Shown here: positions 5,679-6,315 of the stretch, in pieces | How positions within the stretch are numbered: the first letter of the stretch is position 1 | Layout of the letters: every line of letters starts with the position of its first letter | DNA from: Candidatus Scybalocola fimicaballi | Lineage (GTDB): Bacteria > Bacteroidota > Bacteroidia > Bacteroidales > Paludibacteraceae | Length of the DNA: 6,315 nt | Reading direction: 5' to 3' | NCBI GenBank assembly: GCA_002317115.1 | Contig: DCIP01000115.1 | Coordinates: 1 to 6,315, forward strand | Made by a program: the position numbers and the translations under genes | The notes under the pieces: generated by a model | The model's database searches: none | Seen by the model: only the letters and a program-made list of their open reading frames with translations | Told to the model about the DNA's origin: nothing

Positions 5679-5709
5679 CAAAAGTAATGCTTTATTTTGG
5701 ATTTGCAAA
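5679..5709 (-). promoter_or_regulatory. Consensus Bacteroidota promoter for tRNA-Lys
   Basis: On the minus strand TTTG (5709-5706), 19 bases and TACTTTTG (5686-5679) match the -33/-7 consensus of the Bacteroidota primary sigma factor at every fixed position. Transcription would start near 5672, about 15 bases before the mature tRNA, leaving a short leader with a small CGGT/ACCG hairpin for 5' processing. This site is good evidence for the taxonomic assignment. Confidence 0.85.
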
Positions 5710-5761
5710 TTTTTAAGACATTAAAGTGTATTTTGTCTGTCAAAACAGGCAAAAATTCTCA

Positions 5762-6315
5762 TCAACGACCATCATTCCTGATGATTTTTTCAATCAGATT
5801 CGACGGTACTGTGGTGCGAGGTATCTTCATCTTAAACCATCTGCTCAACGGAAAATCTAATCCGACGCCATGCATATAATTGTAGGTAGCGAAACGTAGC
5901 CCCTCTCCCATCTTTTCGCTATCGTAGTCGATCTCTTCCTCAAATGGAATTTCATTATTGCAGAATGAGTTGCAAGCACACTTGGCCTTGCTCACTCCAA
6001 ACTCTTTAGGATTCTGTCCGCTTGGGCTGTGCACCGTCATAGCATAACGATGCCAGAACGCTGACTGCACCAAACCGTTGGCAAAGAGCTGACGCACCAC
6101 CTCAAGCGCGTCAATACACTCCTGGAATGTCTCTGTCGGGAAGCCATACATAAGATAGGTGTGGACCATGATTCCCGCGTCGGTCAAATGTTTGCAAGCC
6201 AACGTTGTCTGCTCGATTGTAACTCCCTTACGCATCAGTTTGAGCAATCTGTCGCTCGCCACTTCCAAACCTCCGCTGGCTGCGAGCATTCCACTTTCAG
6301 AAAGCATCTCACACA
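5762..6315 (-). CDS. Radical SAM protein, C-terminal part
   Basis: The frame is open to the window edge, so the gene starts outside; the ATG at 6307 is internal (Cys-Glu codons precede it) and lies within the radical SAM core. Numbering from that Met, GGLEVASDRLLKLMRKG (12-28) and GFPTET (55-60) are typical late-barrel motifs of the Elp3/MiaB/NifB-type core (fGiEs.s...L..m.Kg; y.i.GfPtET). The CxxxCxxC cluster motif that binds the iron-sulfur cluster and S-adenosylmethionine would be upstream and is not visible, nor is any B12-binding domain. After the barrel comes a tail of about 90 residues with a cysteine-rich CACNSFC (110-116) and a basic end. The substrate is unknown; many Bacteroidota carry large uncharacterised radical SAM proteins with this layout. 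It ends 104 bases before the tRNA gene; only a weak hairpin (5731-5754) without a U-tract lies between. Confidence 0.85.
   Translation of the reverse strand, partial: CEMLSESGMLAASGGLEVASDRLLKLMRKGVTIEQTTLACKHLTDAGIMVHTYLMYGFPTETFQECIDALEVVRQLFANGLVQSAFWHRYAMTVHSPSGQNPKEFGVSKAKCACNSFCNNEIPFEEEIDYDSEKMGEGLRFATYNYMHGVGLDFPLSRWFKMKIPRTTVPSNLIEKIIRNDGR

Noticed and set aside
5731..5754. Hairpin TTTTGTCTG/CAGGCAAAA as terminator of the radical SAM gene
   Set aside because: On the minus strand the stem has a mismatch and no U-tract follows; it may be incidental.

Overview
The window looks like a chromosomal segment from a member of the order Bacteroidales. Four signs point there. A tRNA promoter matches the Bacteroidota consensus exactly (TTTG, 19 bases, TAnnTTTG). 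Two secreted proteins end in a type IX secretion-like sorting tail. Translation starts lack Shine-Dalgarno sequences and are A/T-rich. The spermidine route is the carboxyspermidine one, common in gut Bacteroidota. Genus cannot be decided from the sequence.

Layout, left to right. (1) The 3' end of an alpha/beta hydrolase gene (1-230, +). (2) nspC, carboxynorspermidine/carboxyspermidine decarboxylase (305-1465, +), whose stop codon lies in the foot of a GC-rich palindrome (1462-1488), followed by a strong terminator (1528-1562). (3) A 649-base stretch without a convincing protein gene (1466-2114). It is not empty: on the minus strand it holds a promoter-like sequence (1901-1932), a series of hairpins and a terminator, which together suggest an undescribed structured RNA of about 375 nt. 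(4) A two-gene minus-strand operon (5457 to 2115) of large exported modular proteins of 591 and 512 residues, 28 bases apart, ending at the hairpin at 2015-2053. The two are paralogues, and their last 59 codons are 93% identical in DNA (12 differences in 180 bases) while the rest has diverged strongly. (5) A tRNA-Lys(UUU) gene (5657-5585, -) with its own promoter and terminator. (6) The C-terminal part of a radical SAM protein (6315-5762, -).

The genes do not form one pathway. nspC is polyamine metabolism. The two exported proteins are probably cell-surface or secreted type IX clients of unknown role. The tRNA and radical SAM genes are housekeeping or metabolic. The most interesting part is the apparent RNA unit between the convergent nspC and surface-protein transcripts: in most of its hairpins the imperfect pair is a wobble only if the minus strand is transcribed. 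No CRISPR array, insertion sequence, transposase or phage gene was seen.
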